A stretch of 40,337 bases of DNA from Methanocorpusculum sp. (GTDB lineage: Archaea > Halobacteriota > Methanomicrobia > Methanomicrobiales > Methanocorpusculaceae): assembly GCA_029987395.1 (NCBI GenBank), contig DALTVX010000036.1, positions 1 to 40,337 on the forward strand, in the 5' to 3' direction. Under the pieces are notes generated by a model, which saw only the letters and a program-made list of their open reading frames with translations, ran no database searches and had not been told where the DNA came from. The position numbers and the translations under genes are program-made. Each line of letters begins with the position of its first letter. Positions within the stretch are counted from its first letter, which is position 1. This document shows, one piece after another, positions 40,178 to 40,337 of this stretch.

Positions 40178-40337
40178 TTAGAGAAGGGTCGCTTTCACGA
40201 TCCGAACATCCTCTAAAGGTTTGTCAGAATGGTTTGTCTTGACCTTCCCAAGTTTCTCCACGACCTCCATACCTTCGACGACCTTCCCGAATGCCGGGTG
40301 GGCCTTGTCGAGGTAATTGTTGTTTGCAAGGTTGATA
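40178..40337 (-). CDS. Cyclophilin-type peptidyl-prolyl isomerase (partial)
   Basis: The last 52 residues of a gene that begins beyond the right edge. The minus-strand translation NLANNNYLDKAHPAFGKVVE followed by GMEVVEKL is the conserved carboxyl segment of cyclophilins (AFGKVVEGMDVV pattern), with the stop at 40180-40178. It would catalyse proline isomerisation during protein folding. The 137-nt spacer before the HNH gene shows no clear element. Confidence 0.85.
   Translation of the reverse strand, partial: INLANNNYLDKAHPAFGKVVEGMEVVEKLGKVKTNHSDKPLEDVRIVKATLL

Overview
The window looks like the chromosome of a methanogenic archaeon of the Methanomicrobiales, most likely a Methanocorpusculum. 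That placement is an inference from the gene set: an Mbh/Mrp-type antiporter operon, archaeal mevalonate-pathway genes including isopentenyl phosphate kinase, an archaeal RNase J, a NifB-type radical SAM protein, archaeal TATA boxes with short or absent leaders, and moderate GC content. No 16S or mcrA gene is present to confirm it.

Layout. 1-3475 (minus) is the front of an MnhE-F-G / MbhD-E / MnhB-C-D operon in which every gene overlaps the next by 4 nt. 3804-6615 (plus) holds a TM2-like protein and three tandem DUF4013 membrane paralogs with duplicated promoters. 6807-10386 is grpE-dnaK-dnaJ. 10706-12199 is purH. 12817-17271 holds two copies of a two-gene module: a large extracytoplasmic Cache-type sensor plus a small single-pass membrane protein. 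17305-18543 (minus) is a TIGR00300/ornithine cyclodeaminase-type gene. 19049-19471 is a GxxExxY (PD-(D/E)XK-like) protein. 19819-25686 (minus) is a tightly packed operon MEMO1, mevalonate kinase, IPK, type 2 IPP isomerase, RNase J, prenyl diphosphate synthase. 26665-27597 (minus) is NifB, divergent from a 1074-residue TPR protein coupled to rlmH, followed by purC. 32399-34052 holds two tandem double-chagasin lipoproteins. 34896-37601 is hsdM-hsdS without hsdR. 38083-39096 is a four-TM protein whose caspase-like H and C halves are separated by one in-frame TAG. 39513-40040 (minus) is an HNH protein, and the window ends in a cyclophilin-type peptidyl-prolyl isomerase.

The most unusual part is the non-coding DNA between genes. 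It carries a dispersed palindrome family (GAGCAA-stem-loop-TTGCGA) and at least three head-to-head inverted-repeat structures, with arms of about 135-230 bp. They enclose (A) the GxxExxY gene, (B) only 133 bp without a gene, and (C) the AT-rich split caspase-like gene pair. Arms B and C share the same modular architecture: an outer motif, CGCGAAT repeats, a closing GCATTTTTC/GAAAAATGC stem, and an inner terminator-like hairpin. A fourth, more diverged inverted repeat (D) lies upstream of hsdM, with two convergent TATA boxes and CT and AAT microsatellites between the arms. No transposase or integrase is present, so these are candidate non-autonomous cassettes, and the 34-40 kb end of the window reads as a small defence-type island. 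Residue positions and alignments were made by eye.
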